Shown here: in pieces, positions 35,636 to 46,330 of the stretch | Numbering within the stretch: position 1 is the stretch's first letter | How the letters are laid out: the number at the start of each line of letters is the position of its first letter | Made by a program: the position numbers and the translations under genes | Notes under the pieces: generated by a model | The model's input: only the letters and a program-made list of their open reading frames with translations | Database searches by the model: none | Told to the model about the DNA's origin: nothing | Assembly (NCBI GenBank): GCA_020831625.1 | Contig: JAFIGD010000036.1 | Location: 1 to 53,657, forward strand | Reading direction: 5' to 3' | Source of the DNA: Verrucomicrobiota bacterium | GTDB lineage: Bacteria > Verrucomicrobiota > Kiritimatiellia > SS1-B-03-39 > UBA6053 | Length of the DNA: 53,657 nucleotides

Positions 35636-38107
35636 ATGGACCCCATTTCAAATTCCATTTTAATTTTCACCATCATCTCGCTGCTGATTCTGGCGGCGCC
35701 CCTGTTGTCGCCCAAAATCAAAATCCCCGACATCGTGCTGCTGATGGCCGCCGGAGCGGCCCTGGGACCTCACGGCCTGCATCTTTTGCAGCGCAACAGC
35801 GCCATCACCCTCTTCGGTGAAGTCGGACTGGTCTACATCATGTTCCTCTCCGGTCTGGAAATTGATCTCTACGAATTTATGCGCACGCGGAAGCGCAGCA
35901 TTGGCTTCGGCCTCATCACCTTCCTGATCCCTCAGGTCCTCGGAACCCTGGGGGTGTATTATGCCCTCGATCTTTCCTGGCCCGCCTCCATCCTGGTGGC
36001 CAGTATGTTCGCGTCGCACACCCTCCTGAGCTATCCGATCGCCAGCCGTCTGGGCATACACCGCAGTGAAGCGGTGACCGTGGCCGTGGGCGCCACCATC
36101 ATCACCAACGTGCTGGCCCTGTTGGTGTTGGCGGTGGTGGTCGATTCCGCAGGCGGAACGCCCATGGATTTCCTTTTCTGGCTGCGCATTGCCGCGGGCA
36201 TGGCCATTCTGGTGATCGCAAGCTGGTGGGGCATTCCCAAACTGGCCCGCTGGTTCTTTCAAAACGTCACCGAAAGCGGCGGTTCGCAGTTCATGTTTGT
36301 GCTCGCGGTCACCTGCGCCTGCGCATATCTCTCCAACTACGCCCGCATGGAACCCATCATCGGCGCTTTTCTTGCCGGCGCCGCGTTTAACCGGCTCATC
36401 CCCGAACGCAGTCCCTTGATGAGCCGCCTGGTGTTTGCCGGCAACACCCTGTTCATCCCCTTCTTTTTGATCTCCGTGGGTATGCTGGTCGACCCCTCGG
36501 CCCTGACGGGAAGTCTGGATGTCTGGAAAGTCATCGGAGTCATGGTGGGCCTGGTCATTGCCACCAAAGGACTTGCGGCCTGGATTGGCGGCAAACTCTT
36601 TTCCTACTCACGAAACGAAACCGGTGTTGTCTTCGGCCTCAGCGTCGTGCAGGCCGCGGCGACCCTCGCAGCCGTGCTCGTGGGCCTTCGCGTCGAACTT
36701 CTCACCTCCGATATCCTCAACGGCGCCATCGGCATGATTCTGGTCACGGTCCTTGTCGGTGCCGGATTCGTTGAACGCTGTGGCCGCAAAATGGCGCTCA
36801 AACAGCTCACCCAGCCTGAAACTGAATCCAAAGAACAACGAATTCTCATCTCCGTGGCCAATCCCTTTTCCGCCGCGCGCCTCATGGAACTCGGCCTCTT
36901 TCTGCGCAGTCCCACCCACGCGGGAGCCCTCTACCCCACCACCATCGTCCGCCAACAAAACCAAACCAGCGACGCGGTCTCCAAAGGGGAGGAACTGCTG
37001 GCCAAGTGCCTCGCGCAAACCGAAACCACCGAAGAACGCATCCTTCCAAACGTCCGCGTCGACCTCAACCCGGCGGACGGCATCGCCCGCGCCGCGGAGG
37101 ATGTTCGCGCGGATGTTGTGCTCACCGGATGGGGCGGAGAACACACAGCCAATGCCCGCATTTTCGGCTCTGTGAACCGCAAGCTGTCGGAAACCTGTCC
37201 GTCCCGCCTCTTCCTCTGTCGCATTCTCACCCCGCTGAACAACGACAAACGCATCCTGCTCCCCTGCCCGCCCCTTGCGGAATACCGCAGTGACGTGGAC
37301 TTGTTGTTTTCGGATGCGAAGCGGCTGTGCAAACAACTGGGCGCGGAACTGACCGTCTATCTGCACGGCGCGGCGGCGGACAAGCTGGAGGAGGCGGTGA
37401 CCAAAGCACTCCCCAAATGTCCGCTCACGGTGCGGCGCGACGACACCTGGTCCGCCTCCCGGGTAAAGCTTTTTCAGGACATCCGCAAAGACAGCCTCGT
37501 GCTGCTCCCCCAGGAGCGGAAAAACTCCACCCTCTGGACCCCCACCCTGGACCGCATCCCCGAACTCATCGCCGCCAAATATCCGGAAGTCAATTTCCTC
37601 GTCGTCTTCCCGGCCCTCCCCCGCCTGGGGGAATCAACCGTCCTGTCGGTGCCTCCGCAGGAACAAAATGACTTCCCGGAAACGCATGCCCTCCGCTTGA
37701 CCGACAACCTCGACGCTGAGGCCGCGATTCTGCATCTCCTGCGCAGCGGCATGCCGAACGAGGAGGAATTGATCTCCAACTGCTACCAGCAGCTTCTCAC
37801 CTCCGCACGCCACCATCCCGTGGAAGTATGCAAAGGGATCCTTCTCCTGCACGCCCACGCGGGAAACCACAAGAAGCCCATCCTCCTCACCGGGGTCGGT
37901 CAGATCCAGCATCCCTTTTTCGAGCGCGAATCCCCTCCCCGCGTGCTCCTGGCGCTCATCACCCCCCTCGGATACGAGGCCAGCCAACACCTGCATACCC
38001 TCGCCACCGTCGCCGAGTGTTTCCGCAACCGCGAGGCCGCCTCCCGCCTCCAGCACGCCGACACCTCCGAGGACATCCTGCATATCCTCGCCGGCCTCCA
38101 GTCTTGA
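35636..38107 (+). CDS. CPA2-type cation/proton antiporter with C-terminal USP-like domains
   Basis: An 823-residue membrane antiporter. The first 385 residues form a Na_H_exchanger domain with about 12 helices (KIKIPDIVLLMAAGAALGPHG, GEVGLVYIMFLSGLEIDL, FASHTLLSYPIASRLG, PIIGAFLAGAAFNR). The cytoplasmic C-terminal half carries two regions resembling universal-stress-protein folds (RILISVANPFSAARLMELG, later RILLPCPPLAEYRSDVDLL and LWTPTLDRIPELIAAKYPEVNFLV). It should exchange Na+ or K+ for protons. The ATG at 35636 is preferred to an upstream TTG. A close paralogue is at 49516-52002. It converges on the SLC13 gene with a 12-base gap. Confidence 0.88.
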   Translation: MDPISNSILIFTIISLLILAAPLLSPKIKIPDIVLLMAAGAALGPHGLHLLQRNSAITLFGEVGLVYIMFLSGLEIDLYEFMRTRKRSIGFGLITFLIPQVLGTLGVYYALDLSWPASILVASMFASHTLLSYPIASRLGIHRSEAVTVAVGATIITNVLALLVLAVVVDSAGGTPMDFLFWLRIAAGMAILVIASWWGIPKLARWFFQNVTESGGSQFMFVLAVTCACAYLSNYARMEPIIGAFLAGAAFNRLIPERSPLMSRLVFAGNTLFIPFFLISVGMLVDPSALTGSLDVWKVIGVMVGLVIATKGLAAWIGGKLFSYSRNETGVVFGLSVVQAAATLAAVLVGLRVELLTSDILNGAIGMILVTVLVGAGFVERCGRKMALKQLTQPETESKEQRILISVANPFSAARLMELGLFLRSPTHAGALYPTTIVRQQNQTSDAVSKGEELLAKCLAQTETTEERILPNVRVDLNPADGIARAAEDVRADVVLTGWGGEHTANARIFGSVNRKLSETCPSRLFLCRILTPLNNDKRILLPCPPLAEYRSDVDLLFSDAKRLCKQLGAELTVYLHGAAADKLEEAVTKALPKCPLTVRRDDTWSASRVKLFQDIRKDSLVLLPQERKNSTLWTPTLDRIPELIAAKYPEVNFLVVFPALPRLGESTVLSVPPQEQNDFPETHALRLTDNLDAEAAILHLLRSGMPNEEELISNCYQQLLTSARHHPVEVCKGILLLHAHAGNHKKPILLTGVGQIQHPFFERESPPRVLLALITPLGYEASQHLHTLATVAECFRNREAASRLQHADTSEDILHILAGLQS

Positions 38108-38119
38108 AGGACGTGATCA

Positions 38120-39949
38120 TTAAAACGGAAGCAATACCGGGATCAACACGACACTGACGATCAGCACAAGGATGGCAAAAGGGACACCGAGGCGCACAAA
38201 ATCGATGAAGCGATAATTGCCGGGTCCCATGACCAGTGTGTTGACGGGCGAAGACACTGGCGTCATGAATGCGCAGGAAGCCCCCAGGCCGACGGCCATG
38301 GCGAAGGGATAGGGAGACAGGCCCATGATTTGTGCGACGGACAGGGCAATGGGGGCCATAAGAATCGCGGTCGCCGTATTCGAGATTCCCATGCCGATTA
38401 CGGCCGTGATGAGAAACAACAGACCCAACACCAGACGCGGGGAGCCGTCGCCGAAAGAATTTGCCAATAGATCCGCAGCCAGCGCCACCCCGCCGGTCCG
38501 TTGCAGTGCCAGAGAAAACGGCATCATACCGACAATCAGTACCAGTGTTTTCCAGTTGATCGATTGATAGGCACTTTTCATATCCATGCAGCGAAAGGCC
38601 CCGAGCAGCAGGCAGCCAATCAACACGGCATGAACATTGCGAATAACACCGGATAACATCAGGATGATGACCAAAGCCAGAATTCCCAGCGCATGGAAGG
38701 CGCGGTCGTGGGCGGGCAATACATCGGAGAGTTCCCTGGGCAGGGCCAGGGGAAGGAGGTCAGAGCCATCCTGTGACAGGACTTGGATGTCCTCCCAGAA
38801 GCCGGTCAGGAGCAGTGTGTCGCCTATTCGCAGGGGTTCGTCGAGCATGTCGTTCGCAAAAACGGTCTGTCCGCGACGCAGGCCGATCACCGTCAGGCCG
38901 GTCTCCAGTCTGATGTTGGCTTGTATGACCGTATGGCCAATAAAGCGGGATTCAGCGGTGACGATCGCCTCAATCATGCCGAGATCCTGCGTGTGATCCA
39001 TTAAATAGCGGTGCGTTGCGCCCAGCGGAAGAGCCTCCAGCCCCATTTCCTCTAAGAACTGTTCAATATCCGTGTCACCCCGTAAATCGACCAACAGGAC
39101 ATCATCCGCTTGCAGCATCGTGGCCCGGGACGGACGGACCAGCTTGCGGCGGCGGCCATCAACACGTTCAATTGCCAAAATGTGGGCTCCGTACTCTCGC
39201 AACTCAAACGCCTCCAGTCGTTGCTTGAGGAGAATGGAGTCGGACCGCACGCGGACCCGCCGCTCCCGCTCGTCCAACTGGTATCGTTCAATCCATTGAC
39301 GGAACGTGGGACGCTCCCGCTTGGATCCGTCGGCATCGTGCCCCTCTGGCAGCCATCGTTTGGCCCAGAGCATGTAGAGCACGGCCAGCGCCAAACAGAT
39401 CAGACCAAAGGGCGTGACGGAAAAGAGGCTGAAGCCTTTTTCGCCCTGACGGATCAATTCCCCCTGTACAATCAAATTGGGTGCGGTGGCCACCAGGGTC
39501 ATCATGCCGCTAATCAGGCCGGCCATGCTCAGCGGCATCATGAGTTTGGCGGGCGCCATGCCGTTGCTTTGGCAGATGCGCAGGACCACGGGAATAAAAA
39601 TCGCCACCACCGCCGTCGAACTCATAAAAGAACCGGAAAACCCCACGGCCAGCATCAGAAGAATCAACAACTTGGTTTCGCTGCCGCTGGACGTTTTATA
39701 GATCCAATCCCCCATCCGGCGCGCCACACCGGTTCGGACCAGGCCGTCTCCCAGAACGAAGAGCAAAGCAATCAGCACCACATTGGGATCGGAAAAGCCG
39801 GCCAAGGCCTCCTGAATGGTGATGGTGCCGGTGAAAGGCAGAATCGCAATCATCAACAGCCCCACCACATCCATGCGGGGGCGGTTAAGCGTGAACATCA
39901 ACATGGCTGAGGCCAACAGCCCCAGCACCCAAAACAGTTCCCAGCTCAT
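38120..39949 (-). CDS. SLC13/DASS-type transporter with TrkA-C domains
   Basis: A 609-residue inner-membrane protein in two halves of about five to six helices each (MSWELFWVLGLLASAMLMF to about residue 205; from about 415 to the end). They are separated by a cytoplasmic region of about 200 residues that contains two TrkA_C/RCK_C-like modules (VRVRSDSILLKQRLEAFELREYG; LETGLTVIGLRRG...DEPLRIGDTLLLTG). The motifs SSTAVVAIFIPVV, ATAPNLIVQGEL, GISNTATAILMAPIA and MTPVSSPVNTLVMGPGNY are typical of the divalent anion:Na+ symporter group. Substrate (sulfate, dicarboxylate or other) cannot be told. The start at 39949 matches the first helix; upstream codons have no family look. Confidence 0.87.
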   Translation of the reverse strand: MSWELFWVLGLLASAMLMFTLNRPRMDVVGLLMIAILPFTGTITIQEALAGFSDPNVVLIALLFVLGDGLVRTGVARRMGDWIYKTSSGSETKLLILLMLAVGFSGSFMSSTAVVAIFIPVVLRICQSNGMAPAKLMMPLSMAGLISGMMTLVATAPNLIVQGELIRQGEKGFSLFSVTPFGLICLALAVLYMLWAKRWLPEGHDADGSKRERPTFRQWIERYQLDERERRVRVRSDSILLKQRLEAFELREYGAHILAIERVDGRRRKLVRPSRATMLQADDVLLVDLRGDTDIEQFLEEMGLEALPLGATHRYLMDHTQDLGMIEAIVTAESRFIGHTVIQANIRLETGLTVIGLRRGQTVFANDMLDEPLRIGDTLLLTGFWEDIQVLSQDGSDLLPLALPRELSDVLPAHDRAFHALGILALVIILMLSGVIRNVHAVLIGCLLLGAFRCMDMKSAYQSINWKTLVLIVGMMPFSLALQRTGGVALAADLLANSFGDGSPRLVLGLLFLITAVIGMGISNTATAILMAPIALSVAQIMGLSPYPFAMAVGLGASCAFMTPVSSPVNTLVMGPGNYRFIDFVRLGVPFAILVLIVSVVLIPVLLPF

Positions 39950-40086
39950 AACGATGGCGTTGTACAGAAAACCCCGATTCGTACGGGCGCACGAAAGGAC
40001 GGAGTTAGGGTGGATAGCGTGCAGATCATGGTTAAAAGGGTGCCCTGAAGCGGTTCGGGAGTCAAGGCGAAATGGCAACAGGACTC

Positions 40087-40285
40087 CCCCCATTTTTCAG
40101 GGTAAAGTTGAGGATTCGCCTTTAAAGACTGGGATTATTCGAATTTATTAGGTGAAGAGCGGGAATTTTGAACCGAATAACAGGATTGGCAGGATCACGT
40201 CATAAATCCTGTTTATCTGTTTTTTTGGATCCTGTTATCCTGTCAAAAAAATAAATGCGCCATTGGCATGCTTTGGCCTTTTCCG
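40087..40285. repeat. dispersed repeat, long copy
   Basis: It begins CCCCCATTTTTCAGGGTAAAG and continues through TTCGCCTTTAAAGAC, CAGGTGAA-like and AACAGGAT blocks to AAATGCGCC. The first half matches 49353-49475 (about three quarters identical by eye), and the second half matches 5699-5811. It fills the gap between the divergent SLC13 and restriction-modification genes; nothing else is seen in 39950-40383. Confidence 0.7.
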
Positions 40286-40383
40286 CCCCGCCGTCAAAGT
40301 GGCATTCCATGCATTTGCCCGGAAAAGCGATTTTGCCCTGCCTGCGGACTTGGTTTTTCCACCGGATTGCGCATAACGGGGCC

Positions 40384-43300
40384 ATGACCTTCCTCCCGCT
40401 TCTGGACGACGCTTTCCTCGCCTCCCACTGGCACGCCGAATAAGAGGACTTCACCGCCTCCCCGGAAGCCGAAGCCCTGCACCAGCGCCTCCGCGCCTGG
40501 GCCGCCCGCGAAGTCCTCAAGGAAACCGCCTCCGAAGCCGCCTTCACCCAGCGCTTCTTCATCGAAACCTGGGGCTACACCCTCCAGGGCGGGGACACCG
40601 AAGGTCTCTACACCTGCCGTCCCCAGTTCGAGGTCGACCGCGCCGGACAAAGCGGCGGCCAGGGACGCGCCGACCTCGCCCTGGGTCATTTCGGCGCCGG
40701 CACCGACGGCGTGCCGCAGGTGCTCTGCGAATTCAAAGACATCCGCTCCGGCCTCGAAGCCCGCCAAAACCGCAAAGGCAACGCCCGCAGCCCCGTGGAC
40801 CAGGCCTTCGACTACCTCCAGGAGGCCCACGCCTCCCGCGACCGCGACGCCCTCGTCAGCCCCTCCTGGGCACTGGTGACCGACATGCGCGAGTTCCGCC
40901 TCTATTCCCGCCTCAAGGGCAAAGCCCAATACCAGGGCTTCGTCCTCAGCGACAGCCCCGATCCCCGCGTCCCCGCCCTGCTCGGCAACTCCGTGGCCGC
41001 CCGCTTCCGCCGCTTTGTTTTCTGGCGGCTCTTCCAGCCAGACCTCCTCCTCGCCAAACGCGGCGACGCCGCCCTCGACAGCCTGCTCCGCGACCAGGTC
41101 ACCCGCGAAAAGGCCATCGAAAAAGCCTTCTACCACGAATACCGCGCCTACCGCGAACACCTCTACCAGACCATCCGCGCCGCCAACCCCGGCTACACCG
41201 GCTCCCGCGGCAAACTCGTCCGCCTTACCCAGCGCTTTCTCGACCGCTGCATCTTCATCCTCTTCTGCGAGGACATGGGCCACACCCTCCGCTATCCGCC
41301 CGAACTCCTCCGCGACATGCTCATCGAGGAGAGCAACAGCAAATACTACGAAGCCGACGACTCCGCCTGCTGGGACCACATGAAACGCCTCTTCCGCGCC
41401 ATGCGCGACGGCGGCAAATTCGGCCCCCACCCCATCGACCGCTTCAACGGCGGACTCTTCGAGGAGGATCCCGAACTCGAATCCCTCCACATCCCCACCA
41501 AGGTCTACTGCGCCGAACAGCAGGGCGCGGGCGGCGGCGACAGCCTCACCCGCCATCCCCTCACCCTCCTCTACTTCTCCGCCGCCTACAACTTCGGACA
41601 CCGCGACGGCTCCGGCGAACGCGTCATCAACCTCTACACCCTCGGACGCATCTTCGAGCAGTCCATCACCGAACTCGAAATCATGGAGGCCGAGGCCGAC
41701 GAACGCCCCTCCATCAACAAACTCACCAAACGCAAAACCGACGGCGTCTACTACACCCCCGAATGGGTCACCCACTATCTCGTCGAAAACACCGTCGGCA
41801 CCCGCCTCGCCGACATCAAAAGCGAACTCGGCTACCCCGCCCTGCCGCCTCTCGACGAAACCGCCATCGCCGAATACCGCACCTTCCAGAAAGACAAACG
41901 CCGCACCGCCAAAACCGCCGGACTTCACCGCGACTTCCTCGCCAACTACCGCGGCCGCCTCGAACACCTCCGCGTGGTCGACCCCGCCTGCGGCTCCGGG
42001 GCTTTCCTCATCCAGGCCCTCAACCGCCTCATGACCGAATACCAGTGGATCGCCGGGGAACAGGAACGCCTCGAAGGCCAGCGCGGCCTCTTCGATCAGG
42101 ACGCCCTCATCCGCTCCATCCTCTCCCACAACCTCTACGGCGTGGACATCAACCCCGAGTCCGTCGAAATCACCAAACTTGCCCTCTGGCTGCACACCGC
42201 CGCCCCCGGCAAACCCCTCTGCGCCCTCGACCGCAACATCCGCTGCGGCAACAGCCTCGTCGATCCCGACTTCTATGCCACCCGACAGCTCGACCTCTTC
42301 AGCGAAGACGAAAAAGAGCGCGTCAACGCCTTCGACTGGAAAAGTGCCTTCCCCGAAGTCTTCTCCCACGGCGGCTTCGACTGCGTCATCGGCAATCCCC
42401 CCTACATCAAACTCCAGCACTTCCGCCGCGCCCAGGCCGAAGTCGCCGAATACATCTCCAACCATTACAACAGCGCCAGCGCCGGAAACTGGGACATGTA
42501 CCTGCCCTTCATCGAAAAAGGCGTCACCCTCCTCCATCCCAAGGGTCGCATGGGCTACATCGCCCCCAACGTCTGGATGGTCAACGACTACGGCCAGGCC
42601 CTCCGGAAATTCGTCAAAGAAAAAGGGGCCCTCGACCGCTGGCTCGACTTTAAAAGCCACCAGGTTTTCGACGAAGCCACCACCTACACCTCCCTCCAGT
42701 TCTTCCGCGGCCAACCCTCCCCCCACATCGCCTGCGCCTTCGCCCCCGACGGCAACATCGGCCATGTGCATTGGAGCGAGGCGGAAAGCATCCAGTATTC
42801 AAACCTTCAAAACGATGAGGCCTGGATCATCGCTTCAAGTGAGGAAAGATTTGCAAAAGAATCCCTCAGTGGATCTGGCGTAAGACTGGGTGATGTGGCC
42901 GATGGTATTTTTGTGGGGATTCAAACCAGCTCAAATGATGTATACCACTTGGAGAAAATTGCTCCGGGACTCTATAAAACAATCAAAGACTCATCCAAAA
43001 CCGTCGAACTTGAAGATGACCTTTTACATCCACTGGTAAAAGGTCCGGACACGAAGCGATACACTGTGCCTAAACCTCACCTGGCGATTCTTGTACCCTA
43101 TAAAGTTCAATCTGGCAGAGCTTTCCTTATACCCGCACAGGAAATGGCAAGGTTCTACCCCAAAACATGGGCCTATTTAAAAGAGGACGAACAAGAACTG
43201 AGAAAACGTGAAAATCGTAAAATGGATAACGATGATTTTTGGTGGGGGTACAACTACCCCAAAAATATCGACAAGCAGAAGGAACCAAGACTACTTGTAG

Positions 43301-44169
43301 CCGGCACAGCACCTGGCCTCCGATTTTTCTGTGATTCAAACGGTGAGTTTACCCAAGACGACAGAAGGGTATTCGCCGTAACCCCAAATAATCCTGATGA
43401 TCTCTGGTATTTTCTGGGAATCTTAAATTCGCCACTGGCTGAACAGTTTTTCAGAACTGTCGCAAGGCCAAAAGCAAATGGTTTCTTTGACATTGAAAAA
43501 CAGTTTCTTGAAGAAATCCCCATCCCCGACGCCAGCCCCGAACAGCGCCAACAAGTAGGGGATCTCGCCAAAGAGCTACAAGACCTGCACACCCAGCGCC
43601 GCGACCTCGTGGACGCCCTCGACATCCGCCTGAACAGTCCGCAAACCGAACCCCTGCGCCCCAAACCGGCCGCAAACTGGATCTGGGCCCAGGTCGGCAC
43701 CAAAACCAGCTTCCTCGATCATCCCGACCTCCCCAAGGGGCTCAACAAAACCCAAATCAAAGCCTGGTCCAAAGCCCGCCACGAAGACAACCTCGCCGAA
43801 CAGCTCGACACCCTCGACGTGCTCCTGCAACCCGGCGCCACCCTCCGCGTCTACAACACCGAAGACCAAATCACCCTCCACATCAACGACCGCCCCGTCC
43901 TCACCCTCTACGACAAACCCGACACCCCCTTCCTCGCCGCCCAGTGGCGACACACCCTCCGCCCCCGCAACGTCACCCAAGCCTACAACGGCAAAAAACT
44001 TCTCAACGATTTGTTAAACCTCAAACAAACCCAGGACCAAGGCCTAAAATCCAAAATCCTAAACCTCGACAACCAAATCACCGACCTGGATCAGGTGATC
44101 ACCGCGAAAGAGGCGGAAATGAATGAGATCGTTGCCGGGTTGTATGGCTTGGATGCCGGCACCCTTTGA
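40384..44169 (+). CDS. Type IIG restriction-modification enzyme interrupted by an early nonsense codon
   Basis: Read from ATG 40384 this would be a 1261-residue single-chain restriction-modification enzyme, but codon 20 is TAA (40441-40443). Past it the frame stays open to 44169. In order: an N-terminal PD-(D/E)XK nuclease (GRADLALGHF with Asp97; CEFKD with Glu116 and Lys118), a helical linker (about 150-480), an N6-adenine methyltransferase with DPACGSGAF near 533 and NPPY near 671, a target-recognition region (about 796-1045) and a C-terminal helical part. The only plausible restart is GTG 40711, which would lose Asp97, so the nuclease would be dead while the methyltransferase could remain. 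Base composition changes sharply in the recognition region. Length fits Eco57I/MmeI-like enzymes. Confidence 0.85.
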
Positions 44170-44244
44170 CCCGGCGATTTCATTCGCTTGAGAAAACCTA
44201 CTAAATCCATTGGAAATTCTGGGTATGGGGGCTAGGATAAATTC

Positions 44245-44697
44245 ATGAAGTATTTATCTTTGATTCATATCAGCGTATTGGTTTTCATCGGATCATTGCT
44301 CAGTTCCTGCACCGGGCAAACAAAAGGGGTGCAAAAAAGTTTGGAGGACGGTACGTATCGCGGAGGTTTCATGGACGAGGGAACGATTCAAGTAAATTTG
44401 GAATTCACTTTGGAAAGCGGCATCGTCACCGAGGCCTCGTTCCGCCACTTGGTGGGAGCCGATCCGGCCTATTATCTGGATGTGGAGGATGAACCCTATC
44501 GTTCCGTTGTGCGGCAGTATGATGACGCGTTGCAACATCTGGTCGGCAAGCCCCTGTTAGATCATCTGCCCGATCTATACCACCCTGAAACCATCGTGCG
44601 AACAGAAGTGGACGGCTACTCAGCGGCGACAATTCGCAGCAACAAGATCATCTCTTCCATTCGCGACGCCCTGAATCGAGGCGTTTACAGTTATTAG
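44245..44697 (+). CDS. FMN-binding-domain-like lipoprotein
   Basis: A 150-residue lipoprotein with a signal peptide and a lipobox-like LLSSC (Cys near residue 22). The mature part resembles the FMN_bind fold: DGTYRGGFMDEGTIQVNLEFTLESGIVTEASF at the start and VDGYSAATIRSNKIISSIRDAL at the end, where family members carry a (S/T)GAT site for covalent FMN attachment. Here the site reads SAAT, with Ala in place of Gly, so flavinylation is uncertain. It stands alone. A redox role in the envelope is possible but not shown. Confidence 0.65.
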   Translation: MKYLSLIHISVLVFIGSLLSSCTGQTKGVQKSLEDGTYRGGFMDEGTIQVNLEFTLESGIVTEASFRHLVGADPAYYLDVEDEPYRSVVRQYDDALQHLVGKPLLDHLPDLYHPETIVRTEVDGYSAATIRSNKIISSIRDALNRGVYSY

Positions 44698-44779
44698 CTC
44701 GACCCCGTTCAAAATGGTTGGAAAACCATGAATCAGCGCTTAGGGGACGCGAAAATGGAAAACTGAACCATGACACCTG

Positions 44780-44911
44780 CTCGGAGTCTTAAACTCCCCG
44801 CCTGCCGACTTCTTTTTCAAACGAATTTCCAAGCCAAAATCCGGCGGATATTTCGAGGCCAACAGACAATTCATCGCCCCCATCCCCATCCCCGACACCA
44901 GCCCCGACGCC
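44780..44911 (+). pseudogene. relic of the target-recognition end of a second Type IIG enzyme
   Basis: The frame reads LGVLNSPPADFFFKRISKPK then SGGYFEANRQFIAPIPIPDT SPDA. It aligns with the live gene's FLGILNSPLAEQFF...PKANGFFDIEKQFLEEIPIPDASPEQ near residue 1020-1050, but is a different sequence, so it comes from a paralogous gene. No start or continuation is present. A matching C-terminal relic lies at 48821-48856. Confidence 0.8.
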
Positions 44912-44947
44912 AGGTGGAGGGTGGGAACTCTTGACCCGGTGATTTGC

Positions 44948-45055
44948 GCGGACCTTCAGCCCGCGTCTGGTTTTGATTCGAATATCCCAGCCCGCCAACA
45001 GGCCTTCAGCCCGATGGCGGACTGGGCTGATATCGGCGCGGGCCTTCAGCCCGAA
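44948..45055. repeat. three short CCTTCAGCCCG repeats
   Basis: ACCTTCAGCCCGCG at 44951-44964, GGCCTTCAGCCCGATG at 45001-45016 and CGGGCCTTCAGCCCGAAC at 45039-45056 share the same core within 110 bases. The third forms a CGGGC/GCCCG hairpin. The rest of 44912-45338 has no gene that I can support. Confidence 0.5.
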
Positions 45056-45338
45056 CGAGTCGTTTGAATCTGCGATCCGTTTCGTCAATGATGCCCGTCA
45101 AACTGAAGTCTGAATGATAAGACATCTCCCCATACCCCAAATCCACCCCTCCGACCTGTATCCCCACATGGGGCGCTCTCTCTGCGCCACACCAGTCCTC
45201 GACCACATGCTTGCCTATTATGGGCCTGAGTCCCGCCGGAAGAAGCACGGAAGCTGGTGGAGGACAGTCTGACGAAAACCCTGGGAGCCCTGCACAAGGA
45301 GTTGCGGAAGCGCAAGCTGGCGCCCGGGGGATTGGACA

Positions 45339-45608
45339 GGAGCGCCAATCTCCGCATTGGCGGGGCGAAGGGGGTCTTCCCACGGGAGCGCCGGTCTCCG
45401 CACCGGCTGGGGCAAAGGGGGTCTTCCCACGGGAGCGCCGGTCTCCGCACCGGCTGGGGCAAAGGGGGGCTTCCCGCCGCGCGCGCATTTCCGCCGCAAG
45501 CCGATGCGGAGATCGGCGCTCCCGTGCCTTTCCGCCGCAAGCCGGTGCGGAGACCGGCGCTCCCGTGCCTTTCCGCCGCAAGCCGGTGCGGAGATCGGCG
45601 CTCCCGTG
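45339..45608. repeat. REP/BIME cluster left of the RAYT transposase (3 direct + 3 inverted units)
   Basis: Three direct units begin GGAGCGCC.GTCTCCGC at 45339, about 45386 and 45432, spaced about 47 bases; the first has an AAT/ATT base-pair variant of the stem. They are followed by three inverted units ending in GGCGCTCCCGTG, spaced about 41 bases. Each unit contains the hairpin GCCGGT/ACCGGC or a compensated variant. The same layout occurs at 46331-46510. Confidence 0.85.
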
Positions 45609-45671
45609 AAAAAACGTCCCGCTTGCATCATCCTGCTTGACTCACCGCGTTAAAACAATACATCCGTTTTC

Positions 45672-46316
45672 ATGCGAATGCAACACTCCCTCTGTACGGT
45701 CGGCACCCCGCTGCTCAGAAATTGGGACGTCACTCCCGAGACGTCATCGCGCGGGTATCTTCCCCACGAATTGGGCGGGGGACTGGTGCAGCATGTAATT
45801 CTTCATCTCGCCGACTCCATGGCCGTGAAGGCGCTGGAGCGCATGCGCCGGGAGGTGGAGCATCTGCCTGACGAGGAGTCGAAACGGGAGCTGGCGGAGA
45901 AAATCGAGGCTTGGTCCGATGCGGGACACGGCTGCTGCGCCCTGCGTCAAGCCGCCCATGCCGTCAAGATGCGGGACACCCTGCTGCATTTTCACGAAAT
46001 CCGTTACCGCCTCTTCGCCTGGGTTATCATGCCCAATCATGTGCATGTGCTTTTTGAAACCTTTCCCGATTGGCCAATGGACGGGGTGGTGAACGGATGG
46101 AAGAAATGCAGTGCCACAGAAATTCTCAGGGACCACCAATCGCTGCCCCGCCCCTTGTGGCAAAGGGAGTTTTGGGACCGCTACACCCGCAACCTGCGTC
46201 ATTTCCGCAAAACCGTGGACTATATACACCAGAATCCGGTCAAAGCCGGTCTGGCCTCCCGCGCCGAAGATTGGCCCTGGAGCACCGCCGCCGCCTGGGC
46301 TTCGTTTTTGGGGTGA
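45672..46316 (+). mobile_element. REP-associated tyrosine transposase (RAYT, Y1/HUH family)
   Basis: A 214-residue single-strand DNA transposase of the IS200-like HUH superfamily. The HUH motif is NHVHVLFE within WVIMPNHVHVL, preceded by RYRLFAW; the C-terminal RAYT signature WQREFWDRYTRNLRHFRKTVDYIHQNPVKAGL contains candidate catalytic Tyr residues, and the family ending EDWPWSTAA is present. The frame is intact. REP clusters of the same type flank it at both sides (45339-45608 and 46331-46510), as expected of an enzyme that acts on such palindromes. RAYTs are usually single-copy domesticated transposases. The start at 45672 has an alternative ATG at 45678. Confidence 0.9.
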
Positions 46317-46330
46317 AGGGGGGCCTCAAA

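Noticed and set aside
40294-42771. 825-codon minus-strand open frame opposite the Type IIG gene
   Set aside because: Composition is Gly/Ala/Val/Glu/Phe-rich low complexity, with no motif; the plus strand carries the methyltransferase motifs in the expected order.
45240-45338. Possible coding remnant reading RKLVEDSLTKTLGALHKELR on the plus strand
   Set aside because: It has no start, no recognised family and runs into the REP cluster; it may be the tail of a lost gene but cannot be supported.
45006-45581. 191-codon minus-strand open frame across the left REP cluster
   Set aside because: Half of it is repeat sequence read as protein and the rest matches no family that I know.
45339-45608. 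Possible CRISPR array
   Set aside because: The repeats are palindromic units in both orientations with near-identical spacers and a RAYT gene beside them; no cas gene and no unique spacers.
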